64,000 bases of DNA from an uncultured SAR86 cluster bacterium (GTDB taxonomy: Bacteria > Pseudomonadota > Gammaproteobacteria > Magnimaribacterales > D2472): NCBI GenBank assembly GCA_902631785.1, contig CACOZT010000001.1, positions 400,219 through 464,218 of the forward strand, given 5' to 3'. Of this stretch, positions 8,633 to 19,379 are shown in pieces. The number at the start of each line of letters is the position of its first letter. Within the stretch, counting starts at the first letter, position 1. The notes below the pieces were generated by a model, which was not told the origin of the DNA, did no database searches, and worked only from the letters and a program-made list of their open reading frames with translations. A program made the position numbers and the translations under genes.

Positions 8633-11143
8633 TTAAACCACTTTTCTTAATTGCGTAACTATTTTTTTTATCTTGTAGTCTGGAACTAATTTTTTGTTGA
8701 AATTCTCAATTTCAAAAGTATCTTCAATTCTTTCACCTAGTGTATTAATTCTAGCAGAGTGAATTGACACTTTATGCTCAAAAAATACTTTTGAAATATT
8801 TACTAGCAGACCAGGACTATCGACTGTTTCAATAGTTATTAAATTTCTATTTTTATCTTTATTGATTGATTCGTTTATCTTTATAATTTTTTCGAATCTC
8901 ATATTTTTTCTCTTTGCTGATTTAGTTTTAACAATTTCATCAATTTTTGTGAAATTTTTTTTAATTTTTGATGAAAGCTCAGTTAATTCAGATTTATTTA
9001 GAGCTCTGTCATGTCGAGAATATTTTGCGATAAATGTATTTGCTGCAAATATACTATTTCCTGATGTAAATATGTTTGCATCAATAATTTCAAGTCCACT
9101 ATGTTCGAGTATTTTTGCTAGTTTGAAGAAAAGACCAGGTGAATCATCTGCTTTTATGAATATTTCAATGAGATTATCAAATTTTTTCTTACATCCAACG
9201 ATAAAGTCATCTTTAATGTTATTTAAAATTAACCCTGATTGCCATTTAAGAGAATTTGATGAATTTTTATTGAAATAACTATCATCAAAATTCTTAAAAT
9301 GTTTTTTTATTAATTCTTTTTCACTTCTTTTTTCTAGACTATCAATAACATTTTTTTGTCTTTCTAAAGATATTTGAGATGATGCCCTCAATGGCTCTTT
9401 ATTTATCTTAGACCTCGTAAGTAAATACAGATCTCTTAACAACTGATGTTTCCAACCATTCCATAGTGCTGGATTTGTTGCTCTTATATCATTGATAGTA
9501 AGCAAATATAAATAGTCTAGTTTTTCATTTTGTTCGATATCTTTCGCAAATTCATTAATTGTGTTTGGATCAGCAATATCTTTTTTTTGAGATATGGAAG
9601 ACATTATTAAATGTTTTTCTACTAGCCATGATATTAAACCTGCATCTGTATTGGACATGCCGAGTCTTTTTGCAAATCTGTAGCTTATTTTTGCACCAAT
9701 TTCTGAGTGATTTCCTCCTTTGCCCTTTCCAAGATCATGAAATAAACCAGCAATATACAAAATTTCTATTTTTGGTAATTTATTTATTAGTTCATACTCT
9801 AATTCGAATCCAGAATGTTTGTTTAATTTCATTTGTCTCATATTTCTGACAACCTTGAAAGTATGCTCATCTACAGTGTAGACATGAAATAAATCAAATT
9901 GCATTTGGCCAATAACATTATCAAATTCAGGAATATATCTTTGCAGGATGCCAAGTGCTTTCATTGTTCGAAGAATTGATGAGAGATTGTATTTTGACTT
10001 TAGTATGTTCAAAAACTGATTTGCATAGACTTCGTTTCTTCTAAAATCTTTGTCAATTAATTTAGCATTTTTCTTTATTAGAGATTTAGTTTCAGTATCA
10101 ATAGAGTTAGTTATTTTGCTTTTACCAATTTCAATAAATATTTCAAATATAAGGTTTTTATTATTACTAAGACTAATATTATTTATTCCAATTTTGTTTT
10201 TATGTTTGTGGATACCAGCGACCTTGTTTTGATAAGTCTTTCGTGAATACTTTTCATTATATTTCTCATAAACAATCTCATTGAAATATGAAAGTATTGA
10301 AGCCATTTCATAAAATTTTTTCATCATTTTCTCTACTGATTTTTTTGCTGACTTTTTACCAAGTTTTGCTTTTTTGGAAATTTCAACCTGAGCTTCAAAA
10401 TTAAGTCTGTTTTTATTTGTAGATATGTTTGTAGCGAACCTTAAAGATTTAATAAAATTATATGCATCGATTGCATTATTTAGCTCTCCATTAAAGATAT
10501 TTGAACTAGAAATTTGATTTACTGAATTTAAATCAAAACAATGTTGGAGAATCCATAATGCAGATTGAAAATCCCTAAGAGTCCCAGGAGATTCCTTTAA
10601 ATCTGGTTCAAGATTATATGCTGTTGAAAAAAAATCACTGTGTCTTTTTTGTTGTTCTACATATTTTGCATTATAAAAATTATTTTTTGACCATAATTGC
10701 GATAGAGCATAATTAATTTTTATATCCATTTCATTTGTTGAAATGATAGGACGTCTCGTCAAATAAGATGTATATTCTTTTAGATCTTTTTTTGATATTT
10801 TTTGAATGTCTGAAATCGATCTTACTGAATGACCAACTTTGTATCCTTGATCCCATAAAAAAGAAATAAACTCTTCAAGATTTTTGTAATTTTTTGTTTT
10901 ATTTTTTTCAACAATGGATATATCAATATCAGAAATTGGAAAAATCTCTTTTCTTCCAAAACCTCCGTTAGCATAAATTACAAAATTTTTATTAAGATTG
11001 AGATTTAAAAATTTATTTTTAATTTCTTTTTCAAATTCGTTAGAGTATTTTCTTAGGAATTTATTTACCTTTGAAGGCTTTAAATAAATCTCAGGAAAGG
11101 CTTGGAGGAATTCTTTATTAATTTTCTTAGCCTTATTTCTCAT
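8633..11143 (-). CDS. glnD: Bifunctional uridylyltransferase/uridylyl-removing enzyme (PII modification)
   Basis: Senses glutamine and adds UMP to, or removes it from, PII proteins. 836 residues against about 890 in E. coli. Nucleotidyltransferase motif GGFGRKEIFPISDIDISI lies near residues 60-75 with the D-x-D metal pair. The HD hydrolase domain shows AGLFHDLGKGKGGNHSEIGA near 468. Two C-terminal ACT domains follow (for example DDSPGLFFKLAKILEHSGL and TVDSPGLLVNISKVF). The protein is lysine- and asparagine-rich, as expected for A+T-rich DNA. Its start overlaps the map stop by one base. Retention beside rpoN in the same window suggests a working nitrogen-control circuit. Confidence 0.96.
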   Translation of the reverse strand: MRNKAKKINKEFLQAFPEIYLKPSKVNKFLRKYSNEFEKEIKNKFLNLNLNKNFVIYANGGFGRKEIFPISDIDISIVEKNKTKNYKNLEEFISFLWDQGYKVGHSVRSISDIQKISKKDLKEYTSYLTRRPIISTNEMDIKINYALSQLWSKNNFYNAKYVEQQKRHSDFFSTAYNLEPDLKESPGTLRDFQSALWILQHCFDLNSVNQISSSNIFNGELNNAIDAYNFIKSLRFATNISTNKNRLNFEAQVEISKKAKLGKKSAKKSVEKMMKKFYEMASILSYFNEIVYEKYNEKYSRKTYQNKVAGIHKHKNKIGINNISLSNNKNLIFEIFIEIGKSKITNSIDTETKSLIKKNAKLIDKDFRRNEVYANQFLNILKSKYNLSSILRTMKALGILQRYIPEFDNVIGQMQFDLFHVYTVDEHTFKVVRNMRQMKLNKHSGFELEYELINKLPKIEILYIAGLFHDLGKGKGGNHSEIGAKISYRFAKRLGMSNTDAGLISWLVEKHLIMSSISQKKDIADPNTINEFAKDIEQNEKLDYLYLLTINDIRATNPALWNGWKHQLLRDLYLLTRSKINKEPLRASSQISLERQKNVIDSLEKRSEKELIKKHFKNFDDSYFNKNSSNSLKWQSGLILNNIKDDFIVGCKKKFDNLIEIFIKADDSPGLFFKLAKILEHSGLEIIDANIFTSGNSIFAANTFIAKYSRHDRALNKSELTELSSKIKKNFTKIDEIVKTKSAKRKNMRFEKIIKINESINKDKNRNLITIETVDSPGLLVNISKVFFEHKVSIHSARINTLGERIEDTFEIENFNKKLVPDYKIKKIVTQLRKVV

Positions 11144-11910
11144 TAAGATTCTTCACTTCTTTTTGTTAAAATTTCAGAGCCATTTTCTGTTACAACAATA
11201 GTATGTTCCCATTGGGCTGAATTTCTTCCATCTTTTGTTTCTACCGTCCATCCATCTTTAAGAGTTTTGCAATACTTTGTGCCCTGATTAATCATAGGCT
11301 CAATTGTGAAACACATACCTTCTTCTAACTTTATACCTGTGCCAGATTTTCCATAATGAAGAACTTGTGGTTCCTCGTGATAAACAGTTCCAATTCCATG
11401 GCCACAATAGTCCTCAACAACACTATAGTAATTGCTTTCAGCATGTTTTTGGATGGCGTTTCCAATATCTCCAAGATACGCACCTGGTCTTACAGCTTCT
11501 ATACCTTTATAAAGACATTCTTGAGTAATTTTTACAAGTCTTTCATTGTGAGGAGCACATTTGCCTACTAAAAACATTTTTGATGTATCTCCATGCCATC
11601 CGTCTTTAATAACTGTTACATCAATATTTAGAATATCTCCATTTTTGAGATATTTTTCATTATTCGGTATTCCATGACATATAACTTGATTGATACTAGA
11701 GCAAATTGTTTTTTCATATCCTTTATATCCAACATTTGCAGGAACTGCACCTTGAGCATTAACAATATGTTCATAACAGATGCTATCAAGCTCACCGGTA
11801 GAAATTCCAGGCTTTACATAAGGAGTAATCATCTCAAGAACTTCAGCTGCCAATCTGCCAGCAATTCTCATTTTGTCTATATCTTTAGAACTTTTTATTG
11901 AAATATTCAT
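11143..11910 (-). CDS. map: Methionine aminopeptidase, type I
   Basis: Removes the initiator methionine from new proteins. 255 residues, normal for the bacterial type. Visible metal-ligand contexts are DILNIDVTVIKDGWHGDTSKMF (two Asp), GHGIGTVYHEEP (His), FTIEPM (Glu) and QWEHTIVV (Glu). The N-terminus MNISIKSSKDIDKMRIAGRLAAE is typical. First gene of the map-glnD-dapD-dapE set, divergent from carA across a 153-base region. In most gammaproteobacteria map lies opposite rpsB; here carA has that place. Confidence 0.96.
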   Translation of the reverse strand: MNISIKSSKDIDKMRIAGRLAAEVLEMITPYVKPGISTGELDSICYEHIVNAQGAVPANVGYKGYEKTICSSINQVICHGIPNNEKYLKNGDILNIDVTVIKDGWHGDTSKMFLVGKCAPHNERLVKITQECLYKGIEAVRPGAYLGDIGNAIQKHAESNYYSVVEDYCGHGIGTVYHEEPQVLHYGKSGTGIKLEEGMCFTIEPMINQGTKYCKTLKDGWTVETKDGRNSAQWEHTIVVTENGSEILTKRSEES

Positions 11911-12063
11911 TTTTTTTCATTTATGTGTAGACATTAGACGACTTAATCTATAAAGTACAATTTTAATGTCAGCCTATAATTTTAGCTCATTAAAACAAAA
12001 AAATTCTTTAAATAGTTTCCCTAAAATTTTCTTCAATTTCCATCTTTTCAGGGTTCAATTCTA
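11911..12063. promoter_or_regulatory. Divergent control region between map and carA, with carA -10 at 11975-11980
   Basis: A consensus TATAAT on the plus strand would start RNA near 11987, giving a leader of about 76 bases to carA, with AGGG near 12050 as ribosome site. I found no convincing -35, arginine box or PyrR-like hairpin by eye. The leader is A+T-rich and contains C- and T-rich tracts. The opposite strand must carry the map promoter, which I could not place with confidence. Confidence 0.5.
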
Positions 12064-13185
12064 ATGTCATTTAAAGCCATATTAGCATTCGAAGACGGAA
12101 GTGTATTCTATGGAAAGGGATTTGGTAAAGAAAAATATGATGTCGGTGAACTTGTATTTAATACATCAATGACAGGCTATCAAGAAATCATGACAGATCC
12201 CTCATATAAAAAACAAATAGTTACTTTTACACATCCACATATTGGAAATACTGGAATAAATGAGGAAGATAATGAATCAAAAACTGTTCATGCTTCAGGT
12301 ATGGTAGTTAAAAATTTTTGCGAAAAACCAAGTAATTGGAGATCAAAAATTACATTAGGTGAATTTTTAGAAAAAAATAAAGTTATAGGTATTTCAGATG
12401 TCGACACAAGAGAAATAACGTCAGCTTTAAGAGAAAAAGGAGCTATGAATTGCTGCATTGCATCGCTTTCAGTAATTTCAGAAAAAGAAGCGATTGCTAA
12501 AGCAAAAGAATTTCAAGGCCTAAAAGGAATGGATTTGGCAAAGGTTGTCTCCACAGATACTGAATATAATTGGAATGAAGGTGTTTGGCCAGATAACAGT
12601 AAATCTAACAACGAATATTCAGTGATAGCATATGATTATGGTATTAAAGAAAATATTTTAAGACTTTTGAGTGAGCATATTGGACCTGTAAAAGTAGTAA
12701 ATGCTAAGACCCCATTTGATGAAATTATTAAACAGAATCCAAAAGGAATATTCTTGTCTAATGGTCCTGGAGACCCAGAACCGTGTGATTATGCTATAGA
12801 AAATATTAAAAAATTCCTTGAAAAGAAGATTCCAATTTTTGGAATTTGTCTTGGCCATCAATTATTAGCTCTTGCTGGAGGAGCAAGAACATACAAAATG
12901 AAATTTGGTCATCATGGAGCAAATCATCCTGTTCAAGACATGATTTCTAAAGATGTTTTTATAACTAGTCAGAACCATGGTTTTGCAGTAGATGAAAGTA
13001 CTTTGCCTAAAAATATAAAAGTCACTCACATATCTCTATTTGATAAATCCTTACAAGGCATTGAGTTTGTGGATAGACCAGCATTTAGTTTTCAAGGCCA
13101 TCCTGAAGCAAGCCCAGGCCCTCAAGAAATACAAATACTTTTTGAAAAATTCAGTTCAATGATAAAAGACTATGCCAAAGCGTAA
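12064..13185 (+). CDS. carA: Carbamoyl-phosphate synthase, small (glutaminase) subunit
   Basis: Hydrolyses glutamine and channels ammonia to CarB for carbamoyl phosphate, the precursor of arginine and pyrimidines. 373 residues. N-terminal domain with [19 protein letters not shown], then a class I glutaminase domain with nucleophile Cys in [15 protein letters not shown] (near 262) and catalytic His/Glu in [11 protein letters not shown]. Overlaps carB by 14 bases, consistent with equimolar coupled synthesis. Confidence 0.97.
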   Translation: MSFKAILAFEDGSVFYGKGFGKEKYDVGELVFNTSMTGYQEIMTDPSYKKQIVTFTHPHIGNTGINEEDNESKTVHASGMVVKNFCEKPSNWRSKITLGEFLEKNKVIGISDVDTREITSALREKGAMNCCIASLSVISEKEAIAKAKEFQGLKGMDLAKVVSTDTEYNWNEGVWPDNSKSNNEYSVIAYDYGIKENILRLLSEHIGPVKVVNAKTPFDEIIKQNPKGIFLSNGPGDPEPCDYAIENIKKFLEKKIPIFGICLGHQLLALAGGARTYKMKFGHHGANHPVQDMISKDVFITSQNHGFAVDESTLPKNIKVTHISLFDKSLQGIEFVDRPAFSFQGHPEASPGPQEIQILFEKFSSMIKDYAKA

Positions 13186-16100
13186 AGATATTTCGTCTAT
13201 TTTGATTATTGGAGCAGGTCCAATCATCATTGGTCAGGCTTGTGAATTTGATTATTCTGGAGCACAAGCATGTAAAGCATTAAAAGAAGAGGGTTTTAGA
13301 GTAATTTTAGTTAATTCTAACCCAGCTACGATAATGACTGATCCGCTTTTAGCTGATGCAACATATATAGAACCAATACATTGGGAATCAGTTGAAAAAA
13401 TAATTGAAAAGGAAAAACCGGATGCAATCCTACCTACGATGGGAGGACAAACTGCTCTAAATACGGCTCTAACTTTAGATAAAAAGGGCGTGCTCAAAAA
13501 GCATAATGTTATTTTAATTGGAGCGAACAGAACTGCAATTGATAAAGCAGAGGATAGGCAGCTTTTTGATGAAACAATGCAGTCAATTAACTTAGAAACG
13601 CCTGCATCAGGTATTGCCCATTCAATGAGTGATGCATTAGAAGTTCAAGAAAAAATTGGATTCCCATGCATAATTAGGCCGTCATTCACTATGGGTGGAA
13701 CAGGAGGTGGAATTGCCTACAATATCTCAGAGTTCAAATCTATATGTGAGAAAGGGCTTGAATTATCTCCGACGAATGAACTTTTGATTGATGAATCTTT
13801 AATTGGCTGGAAAGAGTACGAAATGGAGGTTGTCAGAGATTGTGAGGATAATTGTATTATTGTTTGCTCAATTGAAAATCTAGATCCTATGGGAATCCAC
13901 ACTGGAGATTCGACTACTATAGCACCCGCGCAAACTCTTACTGATAAGGAATATCAGATTATGAGGAATGCTTCTTTTAAAATTTTAAGAGAGATTGGTG
14001 TTGATACAGGAGGATCAAATGTTCAATTTGCAATCAATCCTGATAATGGAAAAATGGTTGTAATAGAGATGAATCCTAGGGTTAGTAGATCTTCTGCTCT
14101 TGCATCTAAAGCTACTGGATTCCCAATTGCAAAAGTTGCAGCTCTTTTATCAGTGGGCTATACCCTTGACGAACTAAAGAATGACATAACAGGTGGACTA
14201 ACTCCAGCATCCTTTGAGCCGAGTATCGATTATATTGTTACAAAGATACCAAAATTTGCCTTTGAAAAGTTTCCACAAGCAAGCCCAAAACTAACTACAC
14301 AAATGAAGTCAGTTGGTGAGGTAATGTCTATAGGATCAAACTTTCAAGAATCATTTCAAAAAGCATTGTGTAGTATGGAAGAAGGCCTAAATGGATTAAA
14401 TACAATTAATAACGATGGATCATTCCCATCAGATGATGAAATAAAAAGTGAGTTAACTATTCCTGGACCAAAAAGAATTTTTTATGTAGCAGATGCAATT
14501 CGAAAGGGATGGGATTTAAATAAAATATATTCACTGACTAAAATTGATTTTTGGTTTTTAGATCAAATAAATGAGATTGTAGATATCGAGAAGGAATTAA
14601 AAAAAGCTAGTATCTCAAATTTATCTAGAGAGTATTTGCAAAGAATTAAAGAAAAAGGATTTTCTGATAACAGAATTGCTGAATTGCTTGGCACAAATGA
14701 ATCAGAAATTAGGCAACTTAGGAAAATGAACAATGTAATGCCAATTTATAGAAGAGTAGATACATGTGCAGCAGAGTTTGCCACGTCAACATGTTATATG
14801 TATTCCTCTTACGGAGGGAATTGTGAAAGCTTGCCGTCTAAAAATAAGAAAATTCTTGTATTGGGAAGTGGCCCAAATAGAATTGGTCAAGGAATTGAGT
14901 TTGATTACTGTTGTGTTCATGCATCCATGGCAATGCAGGAGGAGGGATATGAATCAATCATGGTAAATTGCAATCCTGAAACTGTCTCGACTGATTATGA
15001 TGTTTCAAATAGACTTTATTTTGAGCCTATTACAGCTGAAAAAATTTTAGACATTATTGATATTGAGAAGCCTGAAGGAGTTGTAATACAGTTTGGAGGT
15101 CAGACTCCGTTAAAACTTGCTAATGTTTTATCAGAAAATAGTGTAAATATTTTAGGTACAAATGTTGATGCGATTGATAGATCTGAAGATAGAGAAAGAT
15201 TTCAAGAATTAGTAAATAAATTAAATTTAAAACAACCTTCAAATGCTACTGCTAAAAATGTTGAAGAAGCTTTGGATAAAGCTGATGAGATAGGGTTCCC
15301 AATTGTTGTAAGACCATCATATGTATTAGGTGGAAGAGCTATGCAACTTGTAAATAATACAAAAGAGCTGAAACAGTATTTAAATGAGGCTGTTGAAGTA
15401 TCTAATAGTAAACCCATTCTTTTAGATAGCTATCTGACTGATGCTATTGAGGTAGATGTTGATGTTGTGTCAGATGGCAAAAATATTGAAATAGGTGGCA
15501 TATTACAACATATTGAGCAAGCTGGAATTCACTCTGGAGATTCCGCATGTTCTCTACCGCCATATAGCTTGTCTGATAATGTACAAGGCATTATGAAAAA
15601 ACAAGCCATTGATATAGCAAAGGAATTAGAAGTTATAGGATTAATGAATATTCAATACGCAGTAAAAGATGAAAATGTATACATTATTGAAGTTAATCCT
15701 CGCGCATCAAGGACTGTTCCTTTTATTTCTAAAGCAATAGGTCAGTCTCTTGCAAAAGTTGCTTCCAAAGCAATGATAGGCATGAGTCTAACAAAACAAA
15801 AATTCTCTTCTGAACTGCCAAAAGATCTTTCTTTTGTGAAAGAGGCGGTTATGCCCTTTGATAAGTTCCCACATGTTGATCCAATTCTCGGACCTGAAAT
15901 GAAGTCAACAGGAGAAGTCATGGGCATTGGTCCAAATTTTGGAGAGGCATATGCAAAAGCCCAAAAAGGAGCTAATAAGATTCTCAGAAGATCTGGTGTT
16001 GTATTTATAAGCGTTAAGCAGTCAGATAAAAAATATCTTGATGAATTTGTACCCGAAATAATTAATGCTGGCTTTGAAATTGTAGCAACATCTGGGACTT

Positions 16101-16384
16101 CAGAATATATTCAAAAACTTGGATATAATGTGAGCACGATTAATAAGGTAACAGAGGGAAGACCTCATGTTGTTGACAGCCTCTTGAATAATGATATTGA
16201 TTTGGTGATCAATACAACTGAAGGCTCTCAATCAATAGAGGACTCAGCATCAATCAGACAAAGCGCGCTGAGAAATAAAATTTTTTGCACTACAACAATG
16301 TTTGGTGCATTTGCAATTATAGATGCTCTAAAAAGCAAAGAAGAAAATTGGACTTATAGCACATTGCAAGAAATCAATAACTGA
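13172..16384 (+). CDS. carB: Carbamoyl-phosphate synthase, large subunit
   Basis: Makes carbamoyl phosphate from bicarbonate, ammonia and two ATP. 1070 residues with the classic duplicated structure: two ATP-grasp halves ([19 protein letters not shown] near residue 10 and [17 protein letters not shown] near 565), a helical oligomerisation domain between them and a C-terminal MGS-like allosteric domain. [14 protein letters not shown] and [11 protein letters not shown] mark the two nucleotide-binding halves. Full length with no break. It is followed within 30 bases by greA, which has its own predicted promoter. Confidence 0.97.
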   Translation: MPKRKDISSILIIGAGPIIIGQACEFDYSGAQACKALKEEGFRVILVNSNPATIMTDPLLADATYIEPIHWESVEKIIEKEKPDAILPTMGGQTALNTALTLDKKGVLKKHNVILIGANRTAIDKAEDRQLFDETMQSINLETPASGIAHSMSDALEVQEKIGFPCIIRPSFTMGGTGGGIAYNISEFKSICEKGLELSPTNELLIDESLIGWKEYEMEVVRDCEDNCIIVCSIENLDPMGIHTGDSTTIAPAQTLTDKEYQIMRNASFKILREIGVDTGGSNVQFAINPDNGKMVVIEMNPRVSRSSALASKATGFPIAKVAALLSVGYTLDELKNDITGGLTPASFEPSIDYIVTKIPKFAFEKFPQASPKLTTQMKSVGEVMSIGSNFQESFQKALCSMEEGLNGLNTINNDGSFPSDDEIKSELTIPGPKRIFYVADAIRKGWDLNKIYSLTKIDFWFLDQINEIVDIEKELKKASISNLSREYLQRIKEKGFSDNRIAELLGTNESEIRQLRKMNNVMPIYRRVDTCAAEFATSTCYMYSSYGGNCESLPSKNKKILVLGSGPNRIGQGIEFDYCCVHASMAMQEEGYESIMVNCNPETVSTDYDVSNRLYFEPITAEKILDIIDIEKPEGVVIQFGGQTPLKLANVLSENSVNILGTNVDAIDRSEDRERFQELVNKLNLKQPSNATAKNVEEALDKADEIGFPIVVRPSYVLGGRAMQLVNNTKELKQYLNEAVEVSNSKPILLDSYLTDAIEVDVDVVSDGKNIEIGGILQHIEQAGIHSGDSACSLPPYSLSDNVQGIMKKQAIDIAKELEVIGLMNIQYAVKDENVYIIEVNPRASRTVPFISKAIGQSLAKVASKAMIGMSLTKQKFSSELPKDLSFVKEAVMPFDKFPHVDPILGPEMKSTGEVMGIGPNFGEAYAKAQKGANKILRRSGVVFISVKQSDKKYLDEFVPEIINAGFEIVATSGTSEYIQKLGYNVSTINKVTEGRPHVVDSLLNNDIDLVINTTEGSQSIEDSASIRQSALRNKIFCTTTMFGAFAIIDALKSKEENWTYSTLQEINN

Positions 16385-16395
16385 TTAGCTGAAAT

Positions 16396-16404
16396 TGATA
16401 TAAT
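16396..16404 (+). promoter_or_regulatory. Extended -10 promoter for greA, placed for a leaderless transcript
   Basis: TG-A-TATAAT is a perfect extended -10 in the gap after carB. Its last base is eight bases before the A of the preferred greA ATG, so RNA would begin at or next to the start codon. No Shine-Dalgarno is seen upstream of that ATG. Confidence 0.5.
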
Positions 16405-16411
16405 GCTTACT

Positions 16412-16888
16412 ATGAGCAGAGTACCTATTACAAAAGAAGGCGAAATTTCTATAAAGGAAAAACTTTCAAATCTTAAGTTTGTTGAAAGACCTCAAATATC
16501 TCAAGCCATAGCTGAAGCAAGGGCTCATGGAGATCTTAAAGAGAATGCTGAATATCATGCTGCTAAGGAATTACAGGGTTTAGTTGAGGCGAAAATAAAT
16601 GAAATGGAAAGCACATTAGCTAATGCCCAAGTAATTGATGTAAGAGAAATACCAGAAACTGGAAGAGTGATTTTTGGTTCAACGGTTAAAGTTTATGATG
16701 TTAATAACGATAATGAGATAGTCTACAAAATTGTTGGCAATCTTGAATCTGACCCTGAAAATGGCCACATATCAATTGATACTCCAATTGCAAAAGGATT
16801 GGTTGGTAAGTTTGTGGATGATGAAATAAAGATTCAGACACCTTCAGGTGATTTGCTTTACGAAATTATAGAAGTTAAACATATTTAA
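16412..16888 (+). CDS. greA: Transcription elongation factor GreA
   Basis: Rescues backtracked RNA polymerase by stimulating cleavage of the transcript. From MSRVPITKEGE it is 158 residues, exactly the E. coli length, so I prefer this ATG to one three codons upstream. The N-terminal coiled coil carries ARAHGDLKENAEYHAAKE with the acidic tip residues, followed by the C-terminal FKBP-like domain (GSTVKVYDVNND, then SPEN-like DPENGHISIDTPIAKGL). First gene of greA-rlmE-ftsH; yhbY, usual between greA and rlmE on the other strand in E. coli, is absent. Confidence 0.96.
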   Translation: MSRVPITKEGEISIKEKLSNLKFVERPQISQAIAEARAHGDLKENAEYHAAKELQGLVEAKINEMESTLANAQVIDVREIPETGRVIFGSTVKVYDVNNDNEIVYKIVGNLESDPENGHISIDTPIAKGLVGKFVDDEIKIQTPSGDLLYEIIEVKHI

Positions 16889-16892
16889 TTAT

Positions 16893-17453
16893 ATGCATTC
16901 AGATAACTGGGCTCAAAAGGCAAAAGATATGGGTTATCGATCTAGAGCTGTTTTCAAATTAGAAGAAATTTTAAAAAAAACAAGAGTAAAGAATTATTCA
17001 AGTGTCCTAGATCTAGGTTCATCTCCAGGGGGATGGTCTGAATACATAGTCAAAAAATATCCTTCTTCAAAAGTCTACGCAATTGATATTATTGATATGG
17101 AACCAATCAATGGAGTTACTTTCATTAAAGATAGCATTGAAAATATATATAATTTAGAAGAAATTCATAAATTAAAAGGTAGTTTTAAACTTGTAATTTC
17201 TGACATAGCCCCAAACTTAAGTGGCATTGGTGCAGTAGATAGCGAAAATATTCTAGATTTAAATATGCTGACTGTTAAAATTGCTTATGATTTTTTAGAT
17301 TCAGATGGATCACTTATTATGAAAACTTTTCAGAATAGTAATTTAAAAACTTTACGAAAAGATATGGAATTATCTTTCAAGTTAGTACAAACTTATAAAC
17401 CCGCTGCATCAAAAAAACAGTCAGGTGAAATTTACTTGTATGGAGTTAAATAA
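16893..17453 (+). CDS. rlmE: 23S rRNA 2'-O-ribose U2552 methyltransferase (FtsJ)
   Basis: Methylates the A-loop of 23S rRNA late in 50S assembly. 186 residues; the N-terminus is about 16 residues shorter than E. coli but the core is complete. Visible are the first catalytic Lys in RSRAVFKLEEI, SAM-binding motif DLGSSPGGWSEY, catalytic Asp in SDIAPNLSG, Lys in SLIMKTFQ and Glu in SGEIYLYG, making up the K-D-K-E set. Sits four bases after greA and three before ftsH. Confidence 0.95.
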   Translation: MHSDNWAQKAKDMGYRSRAVFKLEEILKKTRVKNYSSVLDLGSSPGGWSEYIVKKYPSSKVYAIDIIDMEPINGVTFIKDSIENIYNLEEIHKLKGSFKLVISDIAPNLSGIGAVDSENILDLNMLTVKIAYDFLDSDGSLIMKTFQNSNLKTLRKDMELSFKLVQTYKPAASKKQSGEIYLYGVK

Positions 17454-17456
17454 TTT

Positions 17457-19370
17457 ATGAATAGTTTTATGAGAAATTTAGTTGTTTGGGTGGTTCTAGG
17501 ATCTTTAATGGTTTACGTTTTTAATAATGTTGAAAACTCACAAGCAAGAGAACAAATTAGTTACAGTCAATTTAAACAAGAAGTTCTTTCAGACAGGGTC
17601 GCAAAAGTAGTTTACAAGGGCGATCAAATGACCATTATCGGTGATAGATTAGATGGATCAAAATTTGAGACGACCCATCCTATTTTTAAAAGAGATGAAG
17701 CAGTTGAAAATGCTATTGAGGAAAATGGCATTATTGCTGTTTATGAGAAAATTGAGCAACCTTCATTATTTTCTCAATTACTGGTTGGTGCATTTCCAAT
17801 AATATTGCTTTTAGCAATATTCTTCTTCTTTATGCGCCAAATGCAGGGCGGTATCTCAGGAAAGGGTGGACCAATGTCATTTGGTCGAAGTAAGGCTAAG
17901 CTCATGGAAGGCGGCAAAGTAAAAACAACATTTAAGGATGTTGCTGGATGTGAAGAGGCAAAACAAGATGTTCAAGAACTTGTAGATTTTCTCAAAGATC
18001 CAACTAAATTTCAAAAGCTTGGTGGCAAAATTCCAAGAGGAGTTTTGATGGTTGGTCCTCCTGGGACTGGTAAAACCCTAATCGCTAGAGCTGTAGCTGG
18101 TGAAGCTAAGGTACCTTTCTTTACGATTTCAGGATCAGATTTTGTTGAAATGTTCGTTGGTGTTGGAGCTTCAAGAGTAAGAGATATGTTCGATCAAGCC
18201 AAGAAACAATCTCCTTGTATTGTTTTCATAGATGAGATTGATGCAGTTGGAAGACATAGAGGCGCTGGTCTTGGTGGTGGACATGATGAAAGAGAACAAA
18301 CACTTAACCAACTTCTTGTTGAAATGGATGGTTTTGAAGGGAATGATGGTGTTATTGTTATAGCTGCTACTAATAGGCCTGATGTTCTTGACCCTGCGCT
18401 TTTAAGACCTGGTAGGTTTGATAGACAAGTTGTAGTTGATTTACCAGATATCAGAGGCAGAGAGGCTATTTTAAAGGTTCATATGAGAAAAGTTCCACTT
18501 GCTTCAGATGTAGATCCGCTTGTAATAGCTAGAGGCACTCCTGGATTTTCAGGTGCAGATCTAGCCAATCTTATTAATGAAGCTGCACTATTTGCTGCAA
18601 GATATTCTGACAAAAAAATTGATCAATCTCATCTTGATTTAGCAAAAGATAAAATAATGATGGGTGCTGAGAGAAAATCAATGATCTTAAGTGAGGAGCA
18701 AAAGAGAATCACAGCTTATCATGAAGCTGGACATGCAATTGTTGGAAGATTATGCCCAACCCATGATCCTGTATATAAGGTGACCATAATACCTAGAGGA
18801 AGAGCATTAGGAGTAACAATGTTTTTACCTGAGGAAGATACTTATATGCAAAGTAAAGAGTATCTTCTTGGAAGAATAGCTACATTATTTGGTGGAAGAA
18901 TTGCTGAAAGCATTATTAATGGTAATCAGGGAATTACAACTGGTGCATCAAATGACATTGAGGTAGCAACAGGAATAGCAACAAATATGGTAACTAAGTG
19001 GGGCTTTTCTGATGCGCTAGGAACTATTAAATATGGAGAAGATGAGGGTAGCCCATTTTTAGGAAGATCTGTATCAAATCCTGCTCCTATAAGAAGTGAT
19101 CAGACATCAAAACTAATAGATTCAGAGGTAAAAGCTATTATTGACTCATGTTATAAGAGAGCTGAAAAATTGCTTAAAGAAAATTTAGATAAACTTAACG
19201 TAATGGCTGATGCTCTTTTGAAATACGAAACTATAGATGCGGATCAGATTGATGACATTATGGCTGGTGCCACACCTAGAGAGCCTAAAGGGTGGTCAGA
19301 TGATGATCAATCTAAAGGCAAAAAGTCTTCTAAAAAAAGTTCAATTAAAGGTGCTGCTGAAGAGTTATAA
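17457..19370 (+). CDS. ftsH: ATP-dependent zinc metalloprotease FtsH
   Basis: Membrane-anchored AAA protease for quality control and regulated turnover of proteins such as LpxC in relatives. 637 residues: two N-terminal membrane helices around a periplasmic domain, AAA module with Walker A GPPGTGKT near residue 200 and Walker [13 protein letters not shown], second region of homology [19 protein letters not shown], and zinc motif HEAGH near 422. Full length. In most gammaproteobacteria folP lies between ftsH and glmM; here glmM starts nine bases after the stop. Confidence 0.97.
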   Translation: MNSFMRNLVVWVVLGSLMVYVFNNVENSQAREQISYSQFKQEVLSDRVAKVVYKGDQMTIIGDRLDGSKFETTHPIFKRDEAVENAIEENGIIAVYEKIEQPSLFSQLLVGAFPIILLLAIFFFFMRQMQGGISGKGGPMSFGRSKAKLMEGGKVKTTFKDVAGCEEAKQDVQELVDFLKDPTKFQKLGGKIPRGVLMVGPPGTGKTLIARAVAGEAKVPFFTISGSDFVEMFVGVGASRVRDMFDQAKKQSPCIVFIDEIDAVGRHRGAGLGGGHDEREQTLNQLLVEMDGFEGNDGVIVIAATNRPDVLDPALLRPGRFDRQVVVDLPDIRGREAILKVHMRKVPLASDVDPLVIARGTPGFSGADLANLINEAALFAARYSDKKIDQSHLDLAKDKIMMGAERKSMILSEEQKRITAYHEAGHAIVGRLCPTHDPVYKVTIIPRGRALGVTMFLPEEDTYMQSKEYLLGRIATLFGGRIAESIINGNQGITTGASNDIEVATGIATNMVTKWGFSDALGTIKYGEDEGSPFLGRSVSNPAPIRSDQTSKLIDSEVKAIIDSCYKRAEKLLKENLDKLNVMADALLKYETIDADQIDDIMAGATPREPKGWSDDDQSKGKKSSKKSSIKGAAEEL

Positions 19371-19379
19371 TTTTTTTCA

